Shown: in pieces, positions 1-5,602 of the stretch | Layout of the letters: each line of letters opens with the position of its first letter | Numbering within the stretch: the first letter of the stretch is position 1 | Assembly: GCA_017542915.1 (NCBI GenBank) | Contig: JAFXWI010000089.1 | Location: 1 to 14,629 of the forward strand | DNA from: Paludibacteraceae bacterium | Lineage (GTDB): Bacteria; Bacteroidota; Bacteroidia; Bacteroidales; Paludibacteraceae | Length of the DNA stretch: 14,629 nt | Direction of reading: 5' to 3' | The notes under the pieces: generated by a model | What the model saw: only the letters and a program-made list of their open reading frames with translations | What the model was told of the DNA's origin: nothing | Database searches by the model: none | Made by a program: the position numbers and the translations under genes

Positions 1-1290
1 ACGCTCGAGGTAACCGATAGCGACGGCCGGGTGGCCCATCTTGAGATGGATACATTGCGACTCGCATTGCTTCTCTTGCGGGCATACACGGCCACAGACT
101 GCTGGCAGAGAAGAAGACTCTTTGATGACAGCCGCAGCGCCAAGGATATCGCCGGTCTCGAGGGTCTTGATGAAACCCGGGATGTTGATATTAACCGGAC
201 AGCCTTGAACGCAGGTCGGGTTCTTGCAGTTGAGACAACGATGGGATTCGGTGATGGCCTGTTCGAAAGTGAGGCCTTGGTTGACTTCTTCGTGGAGCGA
301 TTTAACGCGCACTTCCGGACGCAATTCCGGCATCTGCACACGGGGTATCGCTACACGATCTTTAGGTTTGCCTTCGAAGGGTTTTACAGGCCTTATGGAA
401 GCCTGACATTGGCCTTTACTGTCGGTTGACCGTCGGTTGACCGTCGGTTGACCGTCGTTCTTGGATGCTTGTTGGGCTTGGTATGCATTGAGGGCTGCGG
501 TTTCTTCTGCCTTGAAAGCTTTCATTCGGCTAAGCATTTCGTTCCAGTCCACTGCGTGGGCGTCGAACTCGGGTCCATCAACGCAGACGAACTTCGTTTT
601 TCCGCCTACGGTAACACGACAAGCACCGCACATACCGGTTCCATCGACCATGATGGTGTTAAGCGAAGCTTCCGTCGGGATGTTGTATTTGGCTGTCGTT
701 AAAGCGACGAACTTCATCATGATCGCCGGGCCGATGGTGATACACTTATCGACCTTCTCGCGATTGATTACTTGCTCTACTCCTACGGTAACCACACCTT
801 GCTGACCCGCCGAACCGTCGTCGGTCATGATGATCACTTCATCGGACCACTGCGCGAGTTCTTCCTGAAGGATAAGCAGGTCTTTGTTACGCGCCGCCAG
901 GACGGTGATCACTTTGTTGCCGGCTTTCTTCAGGGCTTCAGCGATAGGCAACATCGGCGCAGCTCCTACTCCACCACAAGCGCAAACGACTGTGCCGTAT
1001 TTCTCAATACGTGTTGCACGGCCGAGCGGTCCGACGATATCGTGAAGACATTCGCCGGGTTCCATTGCTAAGAGTTTGCGCGTAGAAACGCCGATTTGTT
1101 GAACAACGAGGGTGATTGTGCCGCGTTCAATATCAGCCGCGGAAATGGTCAGAGGGATGCGCTCGGAATTGGCATCCACGCGGATGATGACAAAATGGCC
1201 GGCTCTACGGCTCCGCGCAATGAGCGGAGCTTCCACTACGAGCTCCGCTACATTGTCAGAGAAAAATTTCTTTGAAAGAATCTTATTCAT
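1..1290 (-). CDS. Fused NfnA-NfnB type NAD(P)H/ferredoxin oxidoreductase (annotated elsewhere as DHOD-B NAD-binding subunit/glutamate synthase small subunit fusion), 3' end missing
   Basis: The reading frame is open from ATG at 1290 to the left edge (430 codons, no stop), so the C-terminal half lies outside the window. Residues 1-265 resemble the FAD/NAD-binding PyrK/NfnA family, with a CGGVGAAPM nucleotide-binding stretch near residue 105 and a [2Fe-2S] site at C221, C224 and C236. D216 stands where PyrK has its first cysteine, as in NfnA. A linker of about residues 265-310 carries the 11-bp repeats. The GltD/NfnB half follows, with two [4Fe-4S]-type cysteine sets (C352, C355, C360, C364 and C399, C403, C409, C413). 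The FAD and NADPH domains would come next. Known NfnAB complexes couple NADH, NADPH and ferredoxin by flavin-based bifurcation; whether this fusion bifurcates is inference. Fusions of this kind are known in Bacteroidetes. The start was chosen because it is the first ATG after the deoC stop and gives a normal NfnA N-terminus. It is probably cotranscribed with deoC, 46 bp upstream. Confidence 0.85.
   Translation of the reverse strand, partial: MNKILSKKFFSDNVAELVVEAPLIARSRRAGHFVIIRVDANSERIPLTISAADIERGTITLVVQQIGVSTRKLLAMEPGECLHDIVGPLGRATRIEKYGTVVCACGGVGAAPMLPIAEALKKAGNKVITVLAARNKDLLILQEELAQWSDEVIIMTDDGSAGQQGVVTVGVEQVINREKVDKCITIGPAIMMKFVALTTAKYNIPTEASLNTIMVDGTGMCGACRVTVGGKTKFVCVDGPEFDAHAVDWNEMLSRMKAFKAEETAALNAYQAQQASKNDGQPTVNRRSTDSKGQCQASIRPVKPFEGKPKDRVAIPRVQMPELRPEVRVKSLHEEVNQGLTFEQAITESHRCLNCKNPTCVQGCPVNINIPGFIKTLETGDILGAAAVIKESSSLPAVCGRVCPQEKQCESQCIHLKMGHPAVAIGYLER
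421..453. repeat. 11-bp tandem repeat x3 inside the linker of the fused oxidoreductase
   Basis: Three perfect copies of GTCGGTTGACC (plus strand) run head to tail, followed by a partial fourth copy (GTCG). They lie in frame in residues 280-290 of the fused oxidoreductase, exactly between its two catalytic halves. Three 11-bp copies total 33 bp, which keeps the frame. Gain or loss of one copy would not, and both alternative frames just downstream reach a stop within about 10 codons. Confidence 0.95.
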
Positions 1291-1300
1291 TGTAATACAA

Positions 1301-1332
1301 CTAGGAGCCTAGGGACCTAGGAACCTAGGATA
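1301..1332. repeat. 8-bp CTAGG tandem array x4 between deoC and the fused oxidoreductase gene
   Basis: Four consecutive 8-mers, CTAGGAGC, CTAGGGAC, CTAGGAAC and CTAGGATA, fill most of the 46-bp gap between the deoC stop and the next start. The internal CCTAGG is its own reverse complement, so copies can pair with one another in the transcript. CTAG is normally a rare tetramer in bacterial DNA, which makes four regular copies notable. No typical terminator T-run follows on the minus strand, so read-through into the downstream gene is expected. Confidence 0.85.
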
Positions 1333-1336
1333 GTTG

Positions 1337-2215
1337 TTAAAAATGCTTGGTTTCTTTTCCTACAATAGAGGAGAGGAGGTTATTGGCCAGACGGGAAGCA
1401 CCGAAACGGAACCACTCGTTGTTGAGCCACTCTTCGCCGAGGATTTCTTTTACAAGCGTGAAGTGTTGTACTGCCTCATCGGTCGTGGAGACGCCACCGG
1501 CGGGTTTATAACCCATCTTGATGCCCGCTTTCTCTTTCCAAGCCTTGATAGCGTGGCACATGACGAAGGTAGCTTCCGGCGTAGCGTTCACGCTGATCTT
1601 ACCGGTAGAGGTCTTGATAAAGTCGCAACCTGCTGCCATGGAGAGGATAGATGCTTTCCAAATATTCTCTGCTGTTTTGAGGAGTCCGGTCTCAAGGATA
1701 ACTTTGAGGTGGTGTTCGCCACAAACCGCCTTAATTTCTGCGATTTCATCGAAACAATCCTGATAACGCCCTTCGAGGAATTTGCCCACAGAGAGGACGA
1801 TATCCACTTCGGTAGCACCGGCTTTGAGTGCGAGAGCGGTCTCAGCCACTTTGATCTCCGGGAAGGTCTGTGCAGCAGGGAATCCGGCACAGCAGCAAGC
1901 GATATTGAATTTCGGGTCTTTGAGTGCTTTGCGAACGAACTCAGCCATAGCCGGATACACGCAGATAGCTGCTACGTTCGGTACGCCCGGGAACTTCTGT
2001 TCGAAAGTATTGACTGCGTTGGCCATGAACTCTACTTTTGCGATCGTATCGTCTGCGCTCAGAGTCGTGTAGTCAATCTGGTGGAGGCATTCTTTCCATA
2101 CCTCTACGTTATTATTCTCGGCAAAATGTTTTGCTTCGATGTCAGCCACTTGAGCTTTTACTTGCTCATCGGTAAACGGGCAGGGATACTGCGCAAATAA
2201 TTCTTCAAAATTCAT
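1337..2215 (-). CDS. deoC: Deoxyribose-phosphate aldolase
   Basis: This cytosolic class I aldolase cleaves 2-deoxyribose-5-phosphate to glyceraldehyde-3-phosphate and acetaldehyde, the last step of deoxynucleoside use. The 292-residue product is a TIM-barrel of the long DeoC type. The Schiff-base lysine is K201 in FIKTSTGK. The second active-site lysine is K237 in YKPAGGVST. The acidic residue D138 sits in ATEVDIVLS, and the conserved AAICVYP strand lies near residues 82-88. These correspond to the D102, K167 and K201 active-site positions of the E. coli enzyme. The C-terminus holds FRFGASRL, the usual phosphate-binding end. The ATG at 2215 is 18 bp after the psd stop, which suggests cotranscription. 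No nucleoside phosphorylase or phosphopentomutase is nearby, so the gene is not in a classical deo operon. Confidence 0.95.
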   Translation of the reverse strand: MNFEELFAQYPCPFTDEQVKAQVADIEAKHFAENNNVEVWKECLHQIDYTTLSADDTIAKVEFMANAVNTFEQKFPGVPNVAAICVYPAMAEFVRKALKDPKFNIACCCAGFPAAQTFPEIKVAETALALKAGATEVDIVLSVGKFLEGRYQDCFDEIAEIKAVCGEHHLKVILETGLLKTAENIWKASILSMAAGCDFIKTSTGKISVNATPEATFVMCHAIKAWKEKAGIKMGYKPAGGVSTTDEAVQHFTLVKEILGEEWLNNEWFRFGASRLANNLLSSIVGKETKHF

Positions 2216-2233
2216 ACATTTAGTATTTAATGG

Positions 2234-2944
2234 TTAAACTTCTTCATTGGTGTTGATGGTCGGATCATCCTGCAGGCGTCCAATGATGGTTTCGTTACCG
2301 CGCACAGCTTCACCAACCGTGACGAACATCTCCGTATTAAGCGGGAGGTACATGTCTACACGCGAGCCGAGTTTGATGAATCCGAGGTGGGTGTTTCGAT
2401 GCGCCTGATGACCGGGTTTGGCGTAGGTAACTATTCGCCGCGCCATAGCGCCGGCAACCTGACGAACAGCAATCTGCACTTTAGACGGCGTCTCGATGAC
2501 CACGAGCGAGCGCTCATTTTCCGTACTGGACTTGGGAAGCCATGCGCCTTTGTGACGACCTTTCTGATGCTCGGACACGAGAACTGTTCCTTCAATAGGA
2601 TACCAGTTGGCGTGTACGTTAAAGGGCGACATGAAGATAGACACTTGGAGTTTGCGCCCATGGAAGAACTCGTTCTCATCCGTCGGTTCTACGACCACTA
2701 CGCGTCCGTCCGCGGGCGCGATAATAAAATTAGGGTCATCAATCTCCAACACGCGCACGGGGTTACGGAAGAAATATGTAACGAACACCAGCAGCATGGC
2801 CGTCAAAGCCAGCGTGATGCCGAAAATCCATTGCATATGTACCTCTGTCGTTAACAGGTACACCGGAATGTTGATTAAAAACAGGAGCAGCACGGTACCC
2901 ACGATCAAGCCGCGTCCTTCTTTGTGTATACGAGGTTTTTTCAT
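2234..2944 (-). CDS. psd: Phosphatidylserine decarboxylase proenzyme
   Basis: The enzyme makes phosphatidylethanolamine by decarboxylating phosphatidylserine in the inner membrane. The 236-residue product is of the short bacterial/archaeal type. Residues 13-32 and 37-57 are hydrophobic and form two N-terminal membrane segments. APADGRVVVVE (76-86) and FMSPFNVHANWYPIEG (104-119) are typical of the family. Self-cleavage into beta and alpha chains is expected within the LGS motif at 192-194, where S194 would become the pyruvoyl cofactor. The lipid-type start is supported by basic residues (MKKPRIHK) before the first membrane segment. It begins 9 bp after the SRPBCC gene and ends 18 bp before deoC. 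The phosphatidylserine synthase gene (pssA), often nearby in Bacteroidetes, is not in this window. Confidence 0.95.
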   Translation of the reverse strand: MKKPRIHKEGRGLIVGTVLLLFLINIPVYLLTTEVHMQWIFGITLALTAMLLVFVTYFFRNPVRVLEIDDPNFIIAPADGRVVVVEPTDENEFFHGRKLQVSIFMSPFNVHANWYPIEGTVLVSEHQKGRHKGAWLPKSSTENERSLVVIETPSKVQIAVRQVAGAMARRIVTYAKPGHQAHRNTHLGFIKLGSRVDMYLPLNTEMFVTVGEAVRGNETIIGRLQDDPTINTNEEV

Positions 2945-2953
2945 AATTCTGAT

Positions 2954-3385
2954 TTATTGCCACGAGGCGTAAGGGAATTGGGCGAGCATATCAGCTGCCT
3001 GATCCAATCCCTGTTGCAGTTTTTTATCTACCATCATCTTGAACATAAAGGGGATATCGGCCTTCACGGTCAATTTGATGCGCGTGTCCGTCGGACTGAC
3101 TTCTTTGAGTTGAATCCAGAAATTCGCATCCATCGGTACCCCTTCCGCGCCGAACTTCACCGTATCGTTCTCAATGCGATCCACTATGGCGATGGTAATT
3201 TTCTGCGCCAAACCGTCCACTTTCAGCCGCACTCGGTCGGCACTAATCTCCATCTCCTGCACTTTCTCTTGCGGGATAAATTGCCGTACACGCTCCAAGT
3301 TCTCCAAGTTACTCAGCACGCGGTAAATCTGCGAAGCAGAACAAGGAGCGGAGGTGATTTTACTTTCGTATTTACTTTCAGACAT
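2954..3385 (-). CDS. SRPBCC (START/Bet v1-like) family protein
   Basis: This 143-residue soluble protein has the helix-grip pattern of the SRPBCC superfamily: a first strand (SKYESKITS), a helix pair with ASQIYRVLSNLENLERV (about 18-34), a run of amphipathic strands from about 45 to 110, and a long C-terminal helix (about 113-135, FMFKMMVDKKLQQGLDQAAD). Such folds bind hydrophobic ligands, but no ligand can be named here. It lacks a signal peptide and is probably cytosolic. It is the first gene of the leftward operon, directly before psd, so a part in lipid handling is possible but only inferred from position. The ATG at 3385 lies about 17-19 bases after the predicted transcription start. Confidence 0.8.
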   Translation of the reverse strand: MSESKYESKITSAPCSASQIYRVLSNLENLERVRQFIPQEKVQEMEISADRVRLKVDGLAQKITIAIVDRIENDTVKFGAEGVPMDANFWIQLKEVSPTDTRIKLTVKADIPFMFKMMVDKKLQQGLDQAADMLAQFPYASWQ

Positions 3386-3397
3386 ACGTCAACACAT

Positions 3398-3414
3398 ATT
3401 TTGCGGCGCAAAAT
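3398..3414. promoter_or_regulatory. Inverted repeat overlapping the -7 box of the SRPBCC-psd operon
   Basis: ATTTTGC and GCAAAAT are perfect 7-bp complements around a 3-base centre (GGC on the plus strand). One arm lies within the -7 box and the other covers the likely transcription start. The same layout occurs at the uxaB promoter. It may be an operator or an extended promoter element; the function is inferred. Confidence 0.5.
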
Positions 3415-3440
3415 TACAAAATATTTTGCAAATATGCAAA
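3409..3440 (-). promoter_or_regulatory. Bacteroidetes-type promoter for the SRPBCC-psd-deoC-NfnAB operon
   Basis: On the minus strand TTTG (3437-3440) is followed after exactly 20 bases by TAATTTTG (3409-3416). This matches the known Bacteroidetes consensus of TTTG, 19-21 bases, TAnnTTTG. Transcription should start near 3402-3404. The -33 box lies right beside the stop codon of the upstream lipoprotein gene. Confidence 0.75.
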
Positions 3441-3444
3441 TATT

Positions 3445-3906
3445 TTATTGCTTTTGTAATCTTTTCTCGTATTTTTGCACCTCGAGTGAAGTTCGTGCGA
3501 TCCGTTTCTCGCATTCTTTAATGTCGGAAATCACGATTCGAAGGTGCTCCGCGCGTTCATAGATCGGGTCGTCTGTTTTCTCTATTCGTTTGCCATCACG
3601 ATACAATAGTATCGGTTCTTTTCCATCGTCTCGCACTTTAACGCGGAGTCCTTGTTTTCCGTTTACAACATAGTACCCGTGATCTTGGTATTTCTCGTTT
3701 TTTTCATACTTGAAATACGGCAACAGGCTGTCTGCTACCGGCATCAAGGACTCCAGTTGGGATTGGTAATATGCCAGACTTGTCGTCTGTTCCACCAAGT
3801 GAATACTATCCGACCGATGTTTGTCAGCTTTGTACTGTTCGACTCGCGATGGTCTATTGCAGGCCAACAGCGCGAATGCGCATAAAAATAAGAATGTATA
3901 CCTCAT
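3445..3906 (-). CDS. Small putative lipoprotein, function unknown
   Basis: This 153-residue protein has a short lipoprotein signal: a hydrophobic stretch (about 2-14) ending in the lipobox LLAC, with C16 as the lipidated residue. Residues after C16 (NRPSRVEQ) lack the acidic run seen in Bacteroidetes surface-export signals, which suggests it stays periplasmic; this is inference. The middle contains a KYQDHGYYVVNGKQGLRV stretch, probably beta, and residues 114-153 are charged and likely helical or coiled-coil. An upstream in-frame ATG at 3996 would add 30 residues ahead of the signal peptide and is unlikely, because the promoter -7 box lies at 3915-3922. The chosen start leaves only a few bases of leader. 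I do not recognise a family. Confidence 0.75.
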   Translation of the reverse strand: MRYTFLFLCAFALLACNRPSRVEQYKADKHRSDSIHLVEQTTSLAYYQSQLESLMPVADSLLPYFKYEKNEKYQDHGYYVVNGKQGLRVKVRDDGKEPILLYRDGKRIEKTDDPIYERAEHLRIVISDIKECEKRIARTSLEVQKYEKRLQKQ

Positions 3907-3914
3907 AACGCTTG

Positions 3915-3946
3915 CAAAAGTACTATTTTTTTTTGAAATATGCAAA
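3915..3946 (-). promoter_or_regulatory. Bacteroidetes-type promoter of the lipoprotein gene
   Basis: On the minus strand TTTG (3943-3946) and TACTTTTG (3915-3922) are separated by 20 bases, a full match to the consensus. The -7 box ends only 8 bases before the start codon at 3906, so the mRNA should be nearly leaderless. It is back-to-back with the uxaB promoter. Confidence 0.75.
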
Positions 3947-3982
3947 TTTTTGACAACTTTTGTGCAAAAAAGCAATTCTCCT

Positions 3983-4014
3983 CTTGCGTATGTCATTTTT
4001 TTTGTGTAAATTTG
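3983..4014 (+). promoter_or_regulatory. Promoter of the uxaB-uxaA-comF-nadB cluster
   Basis: CTTG (3983-3986), one mismatch from TTTG, is followed after 20 bases by TAAATTTG (4007-4014), a perfect -7 box. The start site should be near 4019-4021, giving a leader of about 45 bases before uxaB. The weaker -33 box could mean activator dependence, which is inferred. Confidence 0.65.
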
Positions 4015-4025
4015 CAGCGCAAATT
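4009..4025. promoter_or_regulatory. Inverted repeat at the uxaB transcription start
   Basis: AATTTGC and GCAAATT are perfect 7-bp complements around AGC. The left arm overlaps the -7 box and the right arm covers the predicted start site. It has the same geometry as the repeat at 3398-3414. It may be an operator or a shared initiation element. Confidence 0.5.
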
Positions 4026-4052
4026 ATGGCGAAACACAAAAAACAACTATAA
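4026..4052 (+). CDS. Possible 8-residue leader peptide upstream of uxaB
   Basis: ATG at 4026 opens a tiny frame encoding MAKHKKQL, with TAA at 4050-4052, just 13 bases before the uxaB start. It lies wholly within the predicted uxaB leader and begins only about 5-7 bases after the likely transcription start. Its first codons (ATGGCGAAA) resemble those of uxaB (ATGGCAAAA), preceded in both cases by ATT. It may be a regulatory uORF or chance; it holds no obvious attenuating codon run. Confidence 0.25.
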   Translation: MAKHKKQL

Positions 4053-4065
4053 AATCTATTACATT

Positions 4066-5601
4066 ATGGCAAAAAAAGCTTTAAACAAGTGGACCGCTCC
4101 GAAGAGCGTAGCACCCGAAAGAATCATCCAGTTTGGTGAGGGTAACTTCCTTCGCGCATTCGTCGATTGGATTGTATGGAACATGAATGCCAAGACGAAC
4201 TTCAACGGTTCGGTGGTTGTTGTTCAGCCGATTGAAAAAGGTATGGTCGAGTGGCTCAACGGTCAGGACTGCTTGTACCATGTTAATCTGCAAGGCCGTT
4301 TGAAGGGCGAAGCGGTGAACAGTCTGGAGCGTATTGACGTGATCAGTCGTGCGTTGAACCCGTACACCCAGAACTGGGCATACATGGCATTGGCTGAGCA
4401 ACCGGAGATTCGTTTTGTGATTTCCAACACCACTGAGGCAGGTATCACTTTTGATCCGAGTTGTAAATTCACCGATGCACCGGCCAGCTCGTATCCGGGC
4501 AAATTGGTTCAGTTGCTGTTCCGTCGTTTTAAGACATTCAACGGCGATCCGACGAAGGGTTTGATCTTCATGCCGTGCGAGTTGATCTTCCTGAACGGTC
4601 ACCACTTGAAGGATTGTATCCGCAAGTACATTGAGTTGTGGAAGGATGACTTCGGCGCAGATTATAAGGCTTTCAAAGAGTGGTTCGAGAAATACAACTA
4701 CGTTTGCGCAACACTCGTAGACCGTATTGTTCCGGGCTTCCCGCGCAAGGACATCGCGGCTATTCAAGAGAAGATAGGTTATAACGACAACCTAGTTGTA
4801 CAAGCCGAGATCTTCCACCTCTGGGTGATTGAGAAACCGGAGAATATGAGTATCGAGGAGTTGGAGGCTGAGTTCCCGGCTAATAAGGCAGGTTTGAACG
4901 TGCTGATTGCCGAGAGCGAGAAACCGTATCACGAGCGCAAGGTAACGCTGCTGAACGGCCCGCACACGGTATTGAGTCCTGTTACTTATCTGAGTGGCGT
5001 GAACATCGTTCGCGACGCTTGCAACCACGAGGTACTGGGCAAATACATCCACAAAGTGATGTTCGACGAATTGCTCGAGACCCTGAATCTGCCGAAGGAC
5101 GAGTTGAAGGCATATGGCGAAAGCGTATTGGAGCGTTTCAACAACCCGTATGTAGATCACGCCGTTACCTCCATCATGCTGAACTCCTTCCCGAAATTCG
5201 AGACACGCGACCTGCCGGGTCTGAAGGTTTACTTAGAGCGTAAGGGAGAACTGCCGAAGGGGTTGGTTCTCGGTTTGGCTGCTATCATTGAGTACTACAA
5301 AGGTGGTGTTCGTGAAGACGGTGCTCCTATCGAGCCGAATGACGCACAGGAGATCATGGATCTGCTCAAGCAACTCTGGGCTACGGGCGACACCCGCAAG
5401 GTAGCAGAAGGTGTACTCGGCGCTACGGATGTGATCTGGAAAGAGAGCAAAGAGGACCTCAATAAGATCCCAGGTCTGACCGATCTTGTTACACTTTACC
5501 TCGATTCCATCGAGAAAATCGGTATGCTTGAGACGGTTAAGTTGATGCTCGCAGCCGATAAGGTAGACAGCCTTGTTTCAAAAATTAAGAGTTTGTTCTA
5601 A
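4066..5601 (+). CDS. uxaB: Tagaturonate reductase (altronate oxidoreductase)
   Basis: The enzyme reduces D-tagaturonate to D-altronate with NADH in the galacturonate (pectin) breakdown route. The 511-residue product belongs to the long-chain polyol/mannitol dehydrogenase family. The N-terminal ERIIQFGEGNFLRAFVDW (18-35) is the dinucleotide-binding signature and closely matches what I know of E. coli UxaB. The catalytic K-x4-N-x2-H motif is present as K292, N297 and H300 in KVTLLNGPH. The frame is open upstream to 3940, but that region contains the promoter, so ATG 4066 is the start. No Shine-Dalgarno is visible and the leader is A/T-rich, as usual in this phylum. The stop is 1 bp before uxaA, so the two are cotranscribed. 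The isomerase uxaC and the KDG kinase and aldolase genes are not in this window. Confidence 0.95.
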   Translation: MAKKALNKWTAPKSVAPERIIQFGEGNFLRAFVDWIVWNMNAKTNFNGSVVVVQPIEKGMVEWLNGQDCLYHVNLQGRLKGEAVNSLERIDVISRALNPYTQNWAYMALAEQPEIRFVISNTTEAGITFDPSCKFTDAPASSYPGKLVQLLFRRFKTFNGDPTKGLIFMPCELIFLNGHHLKDCIRKYIELWKDDFGADYKAFKEWFEKYNYVCATLVDRIVPGFPRKDIAAIQEKIGYNDNLVVQAEIFHLWVIEKPENMSIEELEAEFPANKAGLNVLIAESEKPYHERKVTLLNGPHTVLSPVTYLSGVNIVRDACNHEVLGKYIHKVMFDELLETLNLPKDELKAYGESVLERFNNPYVDHAVTSIMLNSFPKFETRDLPGLKVYLERKGELPKGLVLGLAAIIEYYKGGVREDGAPIEPNDAQEIMDLLKQLWATGDTRKVAEGVLGATDVIWKESKEDLNKIPGLTDLVTLYLDSIEKIGMLETVKLMLAADKVDSLVSKIKSLF

Positions 5602-5602
5602 T

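Noticed and set aside
421..457. CRISPR-like array
   Set aside because: The unit is only 11 bp with no spacers; it is a simple tandem repeat inside a coding frame.
31..1312. Several plus-strand frames opposite the left-edge gene
   Set aside because: The minus strand holds one unbroken 430-codon frame with all iron-sulfur cysteines; the plus frames are short, overlap one another and have no domains.
1291..1336. Rho-independent terminator after deoC
   Set aside because: The CCTAGG copies can pair, but stems are short and no T-run follows on the minus strand, so this was listed as a repeat instead.
1334..2200. 288-codon open frame on the plus strand opposite deoC
   Set aside because: It is the complement of a clear, motif-complete deoC gene; its translation has no recognisable domain and it is a codon-bias shadow.
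3907..3996. 30-residue N-terminal extension of the lipoprotein starting at 3996
   Set aside because: It would place residues before the lipoprotein signal and lies upstream of a perfect -7 box.
3940..4065. 42-residue N-terminal extension of uxaB starting at 3940
   Set aside because: This stretch includes the promoter boxes and the predicted start site, and the extension has no match to the family N-terminus.
4015..4065. Riboswitch in the uxaB leader
   Set aside because: The leader is only about 45 bases, A-rich, and has no stem beyond the short inverted repeat at the start site.
4081..4767. 228-codon minus-strand frame inside uxaB
   Set aside because: It is antisense to a well conserved gene, with no promoter pattern and no domain.
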